A DNA stretch of 64,000 nt, from assembly GCA_014218235.1 (NCBI GenBank), contig CM024760.1:8474049-8538048 (forward strand). The letters are read 5' to 3'. Origin of the DNA: Colocasia esculenta. Lineage: Eukaryota; Streptophyta; Magnoliopsida; Alismatales; Araceae. The notes below the pieces were generated by a model. That model saw nothing but the letters and a program-made list of their open reading frames with translations, had not been told where the DNA came from and did not search any database. Below, piece by piece: positions 36,867 through 47,620 of the stretch. The position numbers and the translations under genes are program-made. Each line of letters opens with the position of its first letter. Position 1 is the first letter of the stretch.

Positions 36867-37850
36867 AACAGAGACGGAGGCCCAACAATGTGAAGGACAA
36901 AATTAATGGCGCTGAGAACAGAGGTCAGTGAAAAGATATAGCCGCTTCTGCTGCTTCCTCTTCAGGGTGGTTACACAGAGCTACAACTTCCTCCACTTCT
37001 ATCTATCTCCCTTTAACGTCGTAGGTTGGATTCGGTGGTCTCTCTCTCTCTCTCTCCCTCTCTGAACAGCCGCAGCCCTCCCCAACTTGAAGGTAGTGGT
37101 CTGTAATCTCTCTCTCTCCCTCTCTGAACAGCCGCAGCCCTCCCCAACTTGAAGGTAGTGGTCTGTAATCTCTCTCTCTCTCTCTCTGTAAGAGCAGCAG
37201 CAGCCCTCCCCCACTTGAAGGTGGTGGTACTGTAATCTCTCTCTCTAGCTCAACTCTCCATGGATCATGGTGCCTCTCTGTCTCTCCTCACTGCACACAA
37301 ACTTACTAGCTAGCTCAACCCTTCATGGTTTCTCTCTCTCTCTCTGCCTCCACCTTGCTAGCTCAACTCTCCATGGTGCCCTCGCATGTGTCTGCGCATA
37401 ATCCCCATATAATTGCTTGGCCTCGCGTGCTGTTCATATCATTCCCCACTGCTCGCTTCAGCCACTGGATTTTGCAATTTTCCCCTTTTCCACGTATGGC
37501 TCTCCGGACACGCAGCCCGACGCCCCTCCTGTGTACAAGATCCGGATTGAAACCGATGGCTCCGGATCCAAAACGGGTGTCTCGCAGGATTGGGGTGGTC
37601 CCACTCGCATAGACCTCTGAGGCAAATGGATCGTGCGGTCGGCATTTGATCCTCTGAGTGTCGTGGCCTTATCTGGCCCGCTTGTCTTGCCGGTATCATG
37701 TGACGTGGACTCACCCCACGGTTCAACGGCCAGAGTGGGGCGGTCCCGACCGTTGTCGGGTAGTCTGAGGCCGCTGAAGGCCGTTACCTGCTGCTCATCG
37801 GGAATGCGAAGGGACAACGAGCCCCCTTCTCTATTCGATAAAATATTAAG
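36867..37850 (-). promoter_or_regulatory. Promoter region of the TauE/SafE gene with CT-rich 62-66-bp repeats
   Basis: Upstream of the minus-strand start codon, three tandem units (CAGCCCTCCCC at 37073, 37135 and 37201, each followed by ACTTGAAGG and a CT microsatellite) fill 37035-37250. Beyond them is mixed-composition DNA with no gene. Confidence 0.5.
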
Positions 37851-39031
37851 ATTAATTTTTTAATAATAATAAAAAGTTGAATTATAAAAAAAACAATTTA
37901 TTGGTTCAAAAAAGAGAGAAACATCTACTTTTGTTAGATAATATAATTTTCTTACAATCGAGTCATTATTATTATAAGATTAATCTTATAATAAATATTT
38001 TTTTTCTTAAATTATCTCCTTTGTTAGATGACCGTCTATTTATCACTGTTCCCTGTGGAGATAAGAACGAAGGCTCCACAATATAATATGGCAGCCGTCT
38101 CGTCGTGATATAACATTATAATTTTGTAACCCTACTTCATGCGTAAAAGCTTATCGAATATAGTGGTGGAGAAATACTAATTACTCAGACACTTAAGTAA
38201 CTAACATAAGTTGGGTCGATCGTGCGGCCGACTTGATTGGTCGGACGTATAAATCCCACGGCGCCGCACCCTCATGAGGTTCACGTCGAGACCGACTAAT
38301 CAAGTTGGCTGCGCGGCTAATTCACGTCATATTTCTTGTAGTGGTGAATATGGATGTACGGTGATGGATATAATTGTTAATAAAACCTAAAACATAAAAA
38401 ATATATTTTTGTGGATATTCTATAATTTTCTCAAGTACACTCTTAATTCTTCTTCGACCCCTAACCAATCGATCAATCACAGGATTCCCAAGAGAGGGAA
38501 ATTTTTTTCTAAACTTGTTTCTTTTCTTCCACCTTTAATTTTGAGTTGGAACTCGATCGGAATCAAAACCGGGATATCCAATGTATTTCTGCAGCATCAT
38601 CCCCTCTTAGGACTGATCAATCATCATAATTAACTCAACCATAGGAATTAAGGACTTAGGAACATGGAGGATTCTTGCGGGTGGTCCAAATATTTGGTCA
38701 TTAGTGGAATTTCAACTTCTCTCGAGGTATTATTTTTATTTAAAGTTTTGTCTTTTTATGAGAAAATAGTTCTTTTAAGAGAAGAAGATTAGATCTTATT
38801 TAAAAATACATACTTATTTTTCACTATATCTATTATATGACTAAATTATGTCTCTATGCAATCTTTTTAGTGAGGATAAAAATGTGCAAATCTTGTTGCG
38901 ATAAAATGTTTAGATAGAGTATATATGATCTTTTGTTCGATTCTCACATACGAAACTAACGATGATGTGTGAAATTTCACCATATCTCTTAAGCGTTATT
39001 ATTTTTGTTTGAGATTTCATCTTTTTTTTTC
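37851..39031. other. A/T-rich intergenic DNA with a dispersed repeat copy
   Basis: Around 38225-38325 an imperfect inverted repeat (GTGCGGCCGACTTGATTGGTC with its counterpart at 38288-38315) may be a small MITE. A copy of the A/T-rich dispersed repeat is at about 38715-38865, and another starts at about 38985. No gene. Confidence 0.45.
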
Positions 39032-39105
39032 TTTTGAGAAAATGGTTTTTTTTTTTTTTTGCTAACGAGGAAACCCCGCCCCGTGTGGTTTTGAGAAAGT
39101 GGTTT
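39032..39105 (-). mobile_element. 40-nt truncated retroposon with 17-bp target duplication
   Basis: TTTTGAGAAAATGGTTT (39032-39048) and TTTTGAGAAAGTGGTTT (39089-39105) flank a 40-nt insert that on the minus strand is a short G/C-rich 3' end (through GGGTTTCCTCGTTAGC) followed by an A-tail. It sits inside a copy of the dispersed repeat at 38985-39200, whose text continues across the insertion. Confidence 0.8.
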
Positions 39106-41581
39106 GCTTAGGAGAAGAAGAATATATCTTGCTCGTGAATGTATATTTATTTTCACTATATCAAATACGAAAGTAAATCGAATGCCTCTACATCAACCAT
39201 TCTATGGAGGAAGAAGCTAGAAATCCAGGGACTTCTGTGAGAGTTAATATTGATGCCTTCACATCACTTGTCTAGTACTGTTATGCTCTCTTGATACGTA
39301 CATGATCATGTTAATCTTCTTGATCTGTTTATTTTTTACAACACCAAACTAATTTCTGGTAATAATGAAACACTAATTATTGTGTCCTTAAGAGAAGAAA
39401 AACGATTAAATCTATATAGTTTGCGCTCCCATCAGCCACAGGAATATTGGAATAAACTCTTGACATGCAGTACTGAGTGGTACCTTCAAGTGACAAAGAG
39501 AAAGCTCACATCCCACATGTAACTAATTAACCTCACATTAATTTTGCATAAGTGCATGCTGCCTTCTATAATGCTGATCATGATATAGCTTTCAAATCCT
39601 CTTTCTGAGAGAGGAGCTGCATGTATGCGTGCATGAAAGCAACCGGGGATTCACGACGCAAGACGCTGTCCTTCTCGTTTGCAAGTAAGCGCTCGGGTTA
39701 TCCGTGGTCCATGCATGGAAGCTTCAATGGTGCTTCCATATGGGGGGGTGTTGCTAGGGAGAGGGTTGCTATATCTTGGCTCATCCAGCTGCTTTCAACA
39801 CAAGACGACGTGACGACGAAGGACCCGTGCTGGTCTCTCTGCGATAGAGATCACACCTTCGAAAGAAAGGGTGATATTAAGTTCGATATTCAAGGTTCAC
39901 CTTATTATTCTTGTTCTTGATGTATAGATCACACTCGATCTACAAACGGTGCTCGATGATGTGATAATCAAGTCGGATTATATCTTTGTCGAGATGTGAC
40001 TCAAATTTAGTGGGTATCTATTAAGAAAATTTGTGCCCACTTTGAGAAGCAGTCGACCTCTTTTCGCCAATGTAATGTTTTGGGAAAAGCAGTTGACCGC
40101 TTTGGCTCAGAGCAGTCAACTGTTTCTTGCGCGCTCAATTTTGGGTGATTTTTTCATTTTGATTTCGTGTATTTAAGGTCATGTTCTTGGTCTAGGGTAT
40201 AATTATATCGATTTTTTCGAAGTGGAAAAAACGATTGTATACATGTGTAGGGCTCTGTGAAATAAATTTGACACGTCGTCAATCTGAATTACGTAAATCG
40301 GTGTATCTTGTCTCTTTTTTTTCTCTCTATTCTATTATAATTCTGTTTCTATACTTACGTATACGTTTCGTGCAACACTCTCTTCTGGTGTTACCAACGT
40401 TGTTGTGTTATAAGGTTCTTGGGTGTGCGAGTTGCGCATAAGAACAATATTGGCGGACCCAGAAATGTTCTTTCGGTGTTTTTTTTTTTTTTGGGGGGGG
40501 GGAGAGGGGTAATTAACAATAATAATGATATCTATTATATTATTCTTGCTATTCTTTCTTTGGAAAGAAAATAACGTTCGTTTTGTATTTTACTTTCCAT
40601 TAATTTGTTTCTCTTAAACATGCATAAAGTGTGAATTTTTCCAATGTTCTAACCAGCTAACATGAGATGAACTAAACATAGAATTAAGTTATGCATGAGT
40701 ACTACTCCCCCTGACACCCCAGATCACAGAATCGACTTCTGCCGTAAACATTGCTTTGGGTTTATGTAGGGTGGGTTACATCTAGCTCTTAGTATATATT
40801 AACAAAATAGAACCGTTGTTGTAAGCCCTCATCAGCCTAAAGCCAACACTTAAAAATCAAAATAAAAAGGACAGGGAGTGGAGAAATTTATAATAGATAT
40901 CCCCAACATAATTAATATAAGCAAAAGCAGATACTGTAAGAGCATCAGGATACTTATTGGAGGTCTGGGATAACTTCATTTTTGGTAATAGGTTTGAGGT
41001 ATAACTTCACATCATGCTCGAGGAACTTTTGATATTCCAATGAATGCATTAATTAATAACACATAAGATTCCATTTGGTAATCATGCTCAGCTTTCTATA
41101 ACTTTCCACTGTTTATACCCCTAGAATCTAATTAAAAGAGAATCGATATATAGTATATCTAACATCACCTACGTACATATATAATAGTAGAAGTTTTAGT
41201 GTTTCTAATATATATCAATTATTTCCTCTTCGAGATGACGTGAATGAACAAAGAGAGTTTTAATTCCACGTGGTTATGATCACCACCATCACTCTTAACT
41301 TCGACACCCTTTTTTCTCCCCCATCATCTAATTTGCCTTCCACCACCGAAGGCGGAGAGAACAGAACACTGAAAGCTATTGACAACCCGTACCATGGACA
41401 CGGAGATAGGAGGTGATCCTGTATATATGCGTCCATGGCAAACGCCAAACGGTACCAAAAAAAAAAATGCCAAATCCCTTCGAGAGTGGCTTGCAATAGC
41501 TAAGGGGAACTTCCGTGGAAGCTTCGCACTTGAGGCTGTTGTCGGCTTGTTCTTTTCACGTAATTTATAAGAATGCCCGCC

Positions 41582-41614
<33 letters not shown>

Positions 41615-42288
41615 ATATATTATATATATATATATATCCATCTTTAAGTTTGGAACTGCGCCCTTGGTTTCTCTCCGAGAAATCGCCTTTGCCAGTGGCA
41701 TGCATGCATGCATGCAGGCCTTTTGACCTGTACGGCTCTCCATGCAGTGTACGTACCATATATATATAGATAGATAGATGACACCAATACATGAACAATA
41801 TGTATATTCACCATCTTTGTGATCAGGTTAAGCCACAGTTCTGGGATTACTGCAGATCCGTACGTGTTCGCACCGCATAGGTGTCAAAAAAGGAGCTAGA
41901 AGAGTAATCCAGACATGAGATAAGATCGACCTTGTGGTTGGATTCTTTCCTTTCCTCTCTTCTGCAGAGGATCTCTAGCGAGTTGAACCCATTCGATCTC
42001 GCGTACGTATCCGGCAGGGAGGCAGGTAATTAAGCCAGGGAGCTGAGGAAAGCGCCAAACGATCGAGAGCTAGACGGCTCTTTTGAACCTTGAAGCTGGA
42101 TCTCGGGGTGGGAAGATCCCTCCTCATCAAGAGAGAGTGTGGTGGGGGGGAGCCGGAGGTGGGAAGGGGGGTTCTTTTTTATGGAAGCAAATACTGATCT
42201 CCCATCCGACAAAAGAGGTTGGATGCATGGGAGGTGAAATGAAATTAATGCAAGTACTATTGAAAATTTTCAATCCAATTAAAGATAT

Positions 42289-42577
42289 CGGTTCGGTTCG
42301 GTTTGGAGGATCACACAGTTCAGTTCGATTTTAGATTTGAAAATCGAAATGAACCGAATATAAATATATATATAATTATATAAATAATATAAATTAAAAA
42401 AAAAAACGCCGGTAGCACAGTGGAAGAAGGCATCTTGGTGCGGCGCGCGGGTGGTCGTGAGTTCGAAACTCGCTTCCGCCCTGCAAAATCCATCTTTTTA
42501 TCTGTTTTTTCCCAAAAAAACATCACATTTCGCCTGAGAAACGCCAGCGAACCGAACCGAACCGTTGTACACCCCTA
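42289..42577 (+). mobile_element. hAT-like MITE with tRNA-like core (copy B, left end lost)
   Basis: The right end TTGTACACCCCTA is the hAT-like end of this family; the left end has CGGTTCGG repeats but no TAGGGGTG. The A/T-rich centre is followed by GGTAGCACAGTGG (A box, 42411-42423) and the T-arm fold GTGAG-TTCGAAA-CTCGC (42457-42473, one G-T wobble). No coding frame. Confidence 0.75.
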
Positions 42578-43180
42578 GTAAGAGGATGTTACAGAGTTGA
42601 TCTAATATTAACGTGGTTGGCTAGCTAGCTTTTCAACTCTACAGCATCTTTTCACAACCAGAGCTTAATCTTTGCACAAATGATCATATTGGCTGCAAGA
42701 GGACACATTCAAATTTCAGTTCAACATGACAAAAATAAAAATCAGCTCCCCTCCTACCATGTATAGCTGATGTTTGCCAGAGATTTTAATTACTTCTAAA
42801 ACTTAGCTTTTCAAATCATTGAAAGAGTGAAATCAGGGTTGGCATATAGTTCTTATCAATGTGCAAGAATCAATTATAACTAAACACAACATTCCGAGTA
42901 TTATTTATATTAATATAACCATTTTTTTAATAAAACTTGAGCAATCTGCCTCCCGTGCCAAGAGAGAGGCCCGAGGGTGGGGTTCACAGCCCTAAGGATG
43001 CAGGTCCCACCACCCTTTCTCATATGACTATCCGGCTGCTCTCGTGCGGCCGGGTAGTTATAATTTTCCAATGAAATTTATCAAGTTATATGACTACTCA
43101 AGTTTAGTGGAGCATTGAGGCTTGTCGTGTGTAATGAAGAATAGATGTATCCAAACTGGGAGATTAGCTTAGCAGTCTCT

Positions 43181-43290
43181 TAAGTCGGCCCAATACTCTT
43201 GCTCAATAAGTAGGAACGGCTTAATTTGGCCCAATACTCTTGCTCAATAAGTAGGAGGCTTAATTTGGCCCAATAGTCTTGCCCAATAGC
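43181..43290. repeat. Three ~40-bp tandem repeats
   Basis: TTGGCCCAATACTCTTGCTC-type units start at 43188, 43229 and 43268 (by GGCCCAAT). Confidence 0.8.
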
Positions 43291-44128
43291 AAGAGCAAGA
43301 TTTGGCCCAATTGAGGGCTATCCAGCCCATTGTTCCCAAACCATTGAGCACCCTGCACGTTCCAAAATGGGCCAGTAGCCTTGTCTAGAGAGAATTAGGA
43401 ACCAGCCACTCCAAAACTTAGCTAATGACAATTTATGGTTCATCTTGGGAGTCTAAACTGCTTCTCTGAAGAGATTTTGATTAACATATTACAATAGACA
43501 AAAGATCATTATTGTGTCTAGACCAAAAAGATGGAATATGCAAAGAGCCTATTGACCTTTACCAAAGAGGAATCCTACCACCTTACATTTTTTTGCACCT
43601 CTTTTTAATATTTTTCTTCACAACTATTTTACCTAGAGATAGGATAGAATGGCTTAAGTGAACTCTACATCATGAAATTTCAGTTCTCCTTTTTTTTTCC
43701 TCAAGGAGAAATTTTTTTTTGTCACAATTAAAGTCCCACGAAAATATGACTTTGCAATATTTCTCTTTGCTCCTGTTAGAATGGATTTGTCTAACTCATG
43801 AAATAAAATCTCTTATTTGTCTTTGGATTAAATTATTCTGACATTGGTGGAGATAAAACCGACATATTTTTATTAAGTTGATCATATTTTTTATGTTCTT
43901 TATTAGTCTTATCTTTGTTGCCCCACTTCCCCATGAATGGCGGAAGCGGAAGCGGAAGGGGCGGCGCGGGTCACCACGTTCCTCGTTTGTGGCGGGAAGT
44001 TTTGCCGCCATCGTCTACCTCTGCCTCTGGCGCGCAGCTTTAAATCCCCGCGAACAGATCGTACCCCCTCCCTAGCGCCGCGCTTCTCCTCCCATCCCCC
44101 CTCCGTCCCCACCCGATCCGAAAGCAAG

Positions 44129-44882
44129 ATGGCCACCGAGAACGCCGCAGGCGGCGGCCCGCAGGGTGTGGAAGGGCCGTCCCCGAAGCACCAGAAGGTC
44201 CACCACCGCTCCGACGAGTCCAACGGCACCTCCCACGACGACGCCGCCGCCCTCTTTAAGGTGAAGAGGCTGTCGGAGAAGGCGGTCCTGCCTTCCAGGG
44301 CCTCGCCTCTGTCCGCCGGCTACGACCTTTCCAGGTGGGAGCAACCCCAGCCCCCCCTTCCCTTCTCCCCCCCTGTACGTTCTCTGCTGCGGAGCACAAG
44401 CTGACCTACTCTCCCGGCTTTTCTGGCCCCCAGCGCGGAGGACACCAAGGTTCCGGCGCGAGGTAAGGCCCTCGTCCCCACGGGTCTGAGCATCTCTATC
44501 CCCCAGGGGACCTACGCCCGCATCGGTACGCCCCTCCATTTCTCTTGGATCTCTCCGTCAGCAGGCTCTTGGTTGTTGCCTTCCTTTTGGGTCTGTTTCG
44601 TTGCTGACGCTGCTTTGGGAGGTGGGGGGTTCTGCAGCTCCGCGGTCGGGGCTGGCGTGGAAGCACTCCATCGACGTCGGAGCCGGCGTGATAGACGCGG
44701 ACTACCGCGGTTCCCTCGGCGTCGTCCTCTTCAACCACTCCGACGCCGACTTCGAGGTGAGGGCCGGCGACCGGATCGCGCAGCTGATCGTCCAGGTGAT
44801 CATCACGCCGGAGGTGGTGGAGGTCGAAGACCTGGACTCCACGGCCAGGGGCGCCGGTGGGTTTGGTTCCACTGGGGTTTGA
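44129..44882 (+). CDS. DUT: dUTP diphosphatase (dUTPase)
   Basis: Three exons join in frame: 44129-44334, 44434-44525, 44638-44882 (543 nt, 180 residues). The enzyme hydrolyses dUTP to dUMP and pyrophosphate, keeping uracil out of DNA and supplying dTMP synthesis; the family works as a trimer. All five motifs are present: motif 1 AGYDLSSAED (residues 63-72), motif 2 PRSG (101-104), motif 3 GVIDADYRG (116-124, catalytic Asp and Tyr), motif 4 GDRIAQLI (143-150), motif 5 RGAGGFGSTG (170-179, P-loop-like). The first ~45 residues are a low-complexity extension without an obvious organelle signal. I chose this ATG because translation upstream has no family similarity. A consensus splice donor (GAG|GTAAGG, at 44460/44461) lies within exon 2. 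A (CT)n tract follows the stop at 44911-44970. Confidence 0.95.
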
Positions 44883-44926
44883 AGTCTCCGGCTTCCCCGT
44901 TTACACCAATCTCTCTCTCTCTAACA

Positions 44927-44962
<36 letters not shown>

Positions 44963-46500
44963 ACACTGCTGGGAACTGGAAAGTCTGTGTTTTGGGAACA
45001 TGGAAGGCTAAAGGAAAGTAATATTGATGCTAGGATGTAATGTTAACCTTCGTTACAAATTCGCACTCTGTTGAGTTTATTATTTAGAAGACTAAAAAAC
45101 TTTCCATGATCATATTTTTTATTTTATGTTCACATGGACAAGAAATTTTAGCTTTTCGTAAGATAGTGTAGCATAGCAAAATTTGGAGATATAAAGAGAT
45201 GGGTTTTTTTTCCTATAATATTTATCCCACATATATTTGGGATGGATGTTTAAATTTAAGTTTACTTTTCTAAGATTTAACATTATTGCATTTAAATTTG
45301 GCGCTTTTCAATTAAATAGAGGTAGGATGGTATTTTAATCTCGGAACTAACAAAAACCACTTCACTTTTTGAGAGATCAAATTCGAAATCCAAGATTTGT
45401 AATCCAAGATTTAATAGTCTTATTTATGATATGACTATTAGAATTCACTTTTTCGTTAATGGGCACGGAGAGCATTTTGTAACAGTTCTCCCCTAAAGAG
45501 TAGGCCCCCAAAAAGTTATTTTTTAAAGAAAATTTCTAAATCCCAAATTTACGGAAATCTCTTGTTAAATCTACCCCCTGCTAAAAGATGTTAGCACATA
45601 CTAATCTCTTACCGTAAGATCTCATTTTTGCACGCATTAACATAATATTATTTTAAGTTAGAGAGATTGGGGATTTAGTTTTAAGTTTCTAATTTTTTTA
45701 GAAAATTATATAATTATATATTTATATTTGTGAATATTTAAAATATGTAAGTTAAAGATCTAAAAATAAATTTTCAAAAAAATAGAGACTGAATGATAAT
45801 TATTTTTTAAGTTATTAAATAAGGAGAATTATCAATTAATTTTTACTTTTGCGATATTTATTTCGAGGTACATATTTTTTTTAAAAGATATAAGTACGTA
45901 ATTATATAATTTTTTAAAGGAACTAAGGATTTAAAAATAATTTGTTTTGGTCCAGGTTAAATCATGAGTTGTATACTTAATTTACCATGTTTCTTTTGTA
46001 TTTATTTATATTTTTCTTAGTTGAATTTATAATCTTGACTAATTTTGTCATAACTATTTATGTAGATACGGTGTCCCATCATATATTGTCATCATCTCGT
46101 CATTTATTATTGTCCTCATTTACCATTGTTTTTTGTTTGCTCTCATTAATTATTATTGACCACTCTAATTTATAGTTCCACTCTTTGTTGCCATTGTTTG
46201 ATTCTATGTCATGCATGAGGTATCTAAGCATAGAAAATAGTAGAGCTTTCAGTACAACTGGATAACTATTTTTTTTGTTATAACCATCTATCACATTATT
46301 TAACTTTTTATGTAAATAATAGTAAGAAAAAACAGTAATTGTAAAAGACCAGTTCTTATATTTTTACTTAAGGTGTGTATAAAAATAAATGTTAAAGTAG
46401 CATATGTTTTTCATAAGTTTTATTTGAAGAAGGGTATTTATGTAAAAGCATTATATCATATAAAATCGGCAAATTAATGGCCTTTATTATCTTATGTATC
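44883..46500. other. 3' UTR of dUTPase and A/T-rich intergenic DNA
   Basis: After the (CT)n tract (44911-44970) the stretch is very A/T-rich with no coding frame of substance, RNA gene or bounded element seen. Confidence 0.5.
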
Positions 46501-47086
46501 ATTAATATTAGTACAAACCTCGATTCCCATCCCCCACCACCTTCGTGCGGCGTAAACCACGCGCCGCGTCATCTTCCGAACGGGTGCAATCTGGACCGTC
46601 CAAATATCGCACTCCTCTAATCCTGGCCCTCCAAATGTCCACCCAACCCAACAGCGGCGGAGAAAAAATAGGGGGAAAAAAAAGGCTCATGATAAAGCCA
46701 GCCAAGCTTCGCCAATTTTTCCCAGACTTCGTTGTTCCGCTTCGTCCCGAAGCGTTCCGATCCAGGGTCCCCGGAGTTCCCGATCATACCAGGGTTAGGG
46801 TTATCTGCGAAATCGGGGAATCTGGGGATTCTGGATCGGCCGTAGCTTTCCCGCGGGGCTCTCCTCTTCGATCCGCGTTCTAAAGCCTCGGCGGTTGATC
46901 CTTCTCTTCTCATCGGTGGGTCGGATTCGATTGGGGGCTGCTGGAGATCGAGCTCGGTCGATTAGGGTCGGAGCATAGTGTGGGAGAGGGGCCGAATCCA
47001 GCATAGGAGTAGTGCTCGTTCTCCTTGTCGGGTTACGTCTTGCAGAAGGAAATTTTTGTTGATCTTTGTAGCAGGGGCGGCGCGGG
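46501..47086 (+). promoter_or_regulatory. Promoter and 5' UTR of the A20/AN1 gene
   Basis: Composition turns mixed to G/C-rich about 580 bp before the start codon. A possible 5' UTR intron would end at the acceptor TTGTAGCAG (about 47066-47074), as is common in this family, but its donor is not certain. Confidence 0.35.
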
Positions 47087-47620
47087 ATGGAGCAGGACCG
47101 ACAGAAGAGGGAGGTGGACGAGACGGAGCTCCACGCGGCGAGCATCCCGAGGCTGTGCGCCAACAACTGTGGCTTCTTCGGGAGCTCCGCCACCAACAAC
47201 CTCTGCTCCAAATGCTACAAAGACGCCTTCTTGAGCAAGTCCAAGGCGCTGGCAGTGGAAACCGTCGCGGTTGCTGCGGTGCCCGTGCCGGCGCCTGAGG
47301 AGAACAGTGTCGAGTCGGATGCTGGGAAGAATAAGAAGCTGTGCGGCGTGGACGTCGAGGTGAAGGACGGTGACGGCCTTGTCGTGGCGGGGAATCCATC
47401 AGGGGAGGGCTCTGCCGTGAACAAGCCTGCGAACAGGTGCAGTTTCTGCAATAAGCGGGTGGGGTTGATGGGATTCAAGTGCCGCTGCGGGGACGTCTTC
47501 TGTTCTGTCCACCGCTACTCGGATAAGCACGACTGCGCGTTCGACTACAGAGGTGCAGGGCAGGAAGCAATCGCCAAGGCGAATCCGGTCGTAAAGGCTG
47601 ACAAAGTTGAGAAGATTTGA
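47087..47620 (+). CDS. A20/AN1 zinc-finger stress-associated protein (SAP)
   Basis: One uninterrupted frame of 177 residues; plant SAP genes are commonly without introns in the coding part. An A20 finger with the pattern C-x3-C-x11-C-x2-C is at Cys24, 28, 40 and 43. An AN1 finger is at Cys118, 121, 132, 134, 139, His142, His148 and Cys150 (starting CSFCNKRVGLMGFKC). The linker between them is low in conservation. SAPs bind ubiquitin or act as ubiquitin ligases in abiotic-stress responses. The start is the first ATG in frame and matches family length; MEQ... resembles the conserved MAQ/MEQ start. A poly(A) signal AATAAA lies 70 bases past the stop (47690-47695). Confidence 0.96.
   Translation: MEQDRQKREVDETELHAASIPRLCANNCGFFGSSATNNLCSKCYKDAFLSKSKALAVETVAVAAVPVPAPEENSVESDAGKNKKLCGVDVEVKDGDGLVVAGNPSGEGSAVNKPANRCSFCNKRVGLMGFKCRCGDVFCSVHRYSDKHDCAFDYRGAGQEAIAKANPVVKADKVEKI

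Larger units (their letters stand above)
39106..43900. other. Long repeat-rich intergenic stretch
   Basis: No gene recognised. Contents: possible LTR debris at about 39915-40445 (shares ATTACGTAAATCGGTGTAT with 35.6 kb); a T-tract/G-tract composite at 40479-40502; a (TA)n stretch at 41583-41637; a tRNA-like MITE at 42289-42577 (separate entry); a B-box-like retroposon relic at about 42910-43065; and three ~40-bp tandem repeats at 43181-43290 (separate entry). Confidence 0.5.

Noticed and set aside
42910..43065. Possible SINE with a B-box-like GGTGGGGTTCACAGCCC
   Set aside because: No A box at a proper distance and no clear tail or target duplication; left as an unclassified relic.
43937..44128. 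Extending the dUTPase frame upstream to 43937
   Set aside because: The frame is open, but the extra ~64 residues lack similarity to the family and cover what looks like promoter/5' UTR; the ATG at 44129 gives the usual plant length.
46545..46883. A 112-codon frame upstream of the SAP gene
   Set aside because: It lies in the expected promoter/5' UTR, overlaps open frames on the other strand and has no domain.
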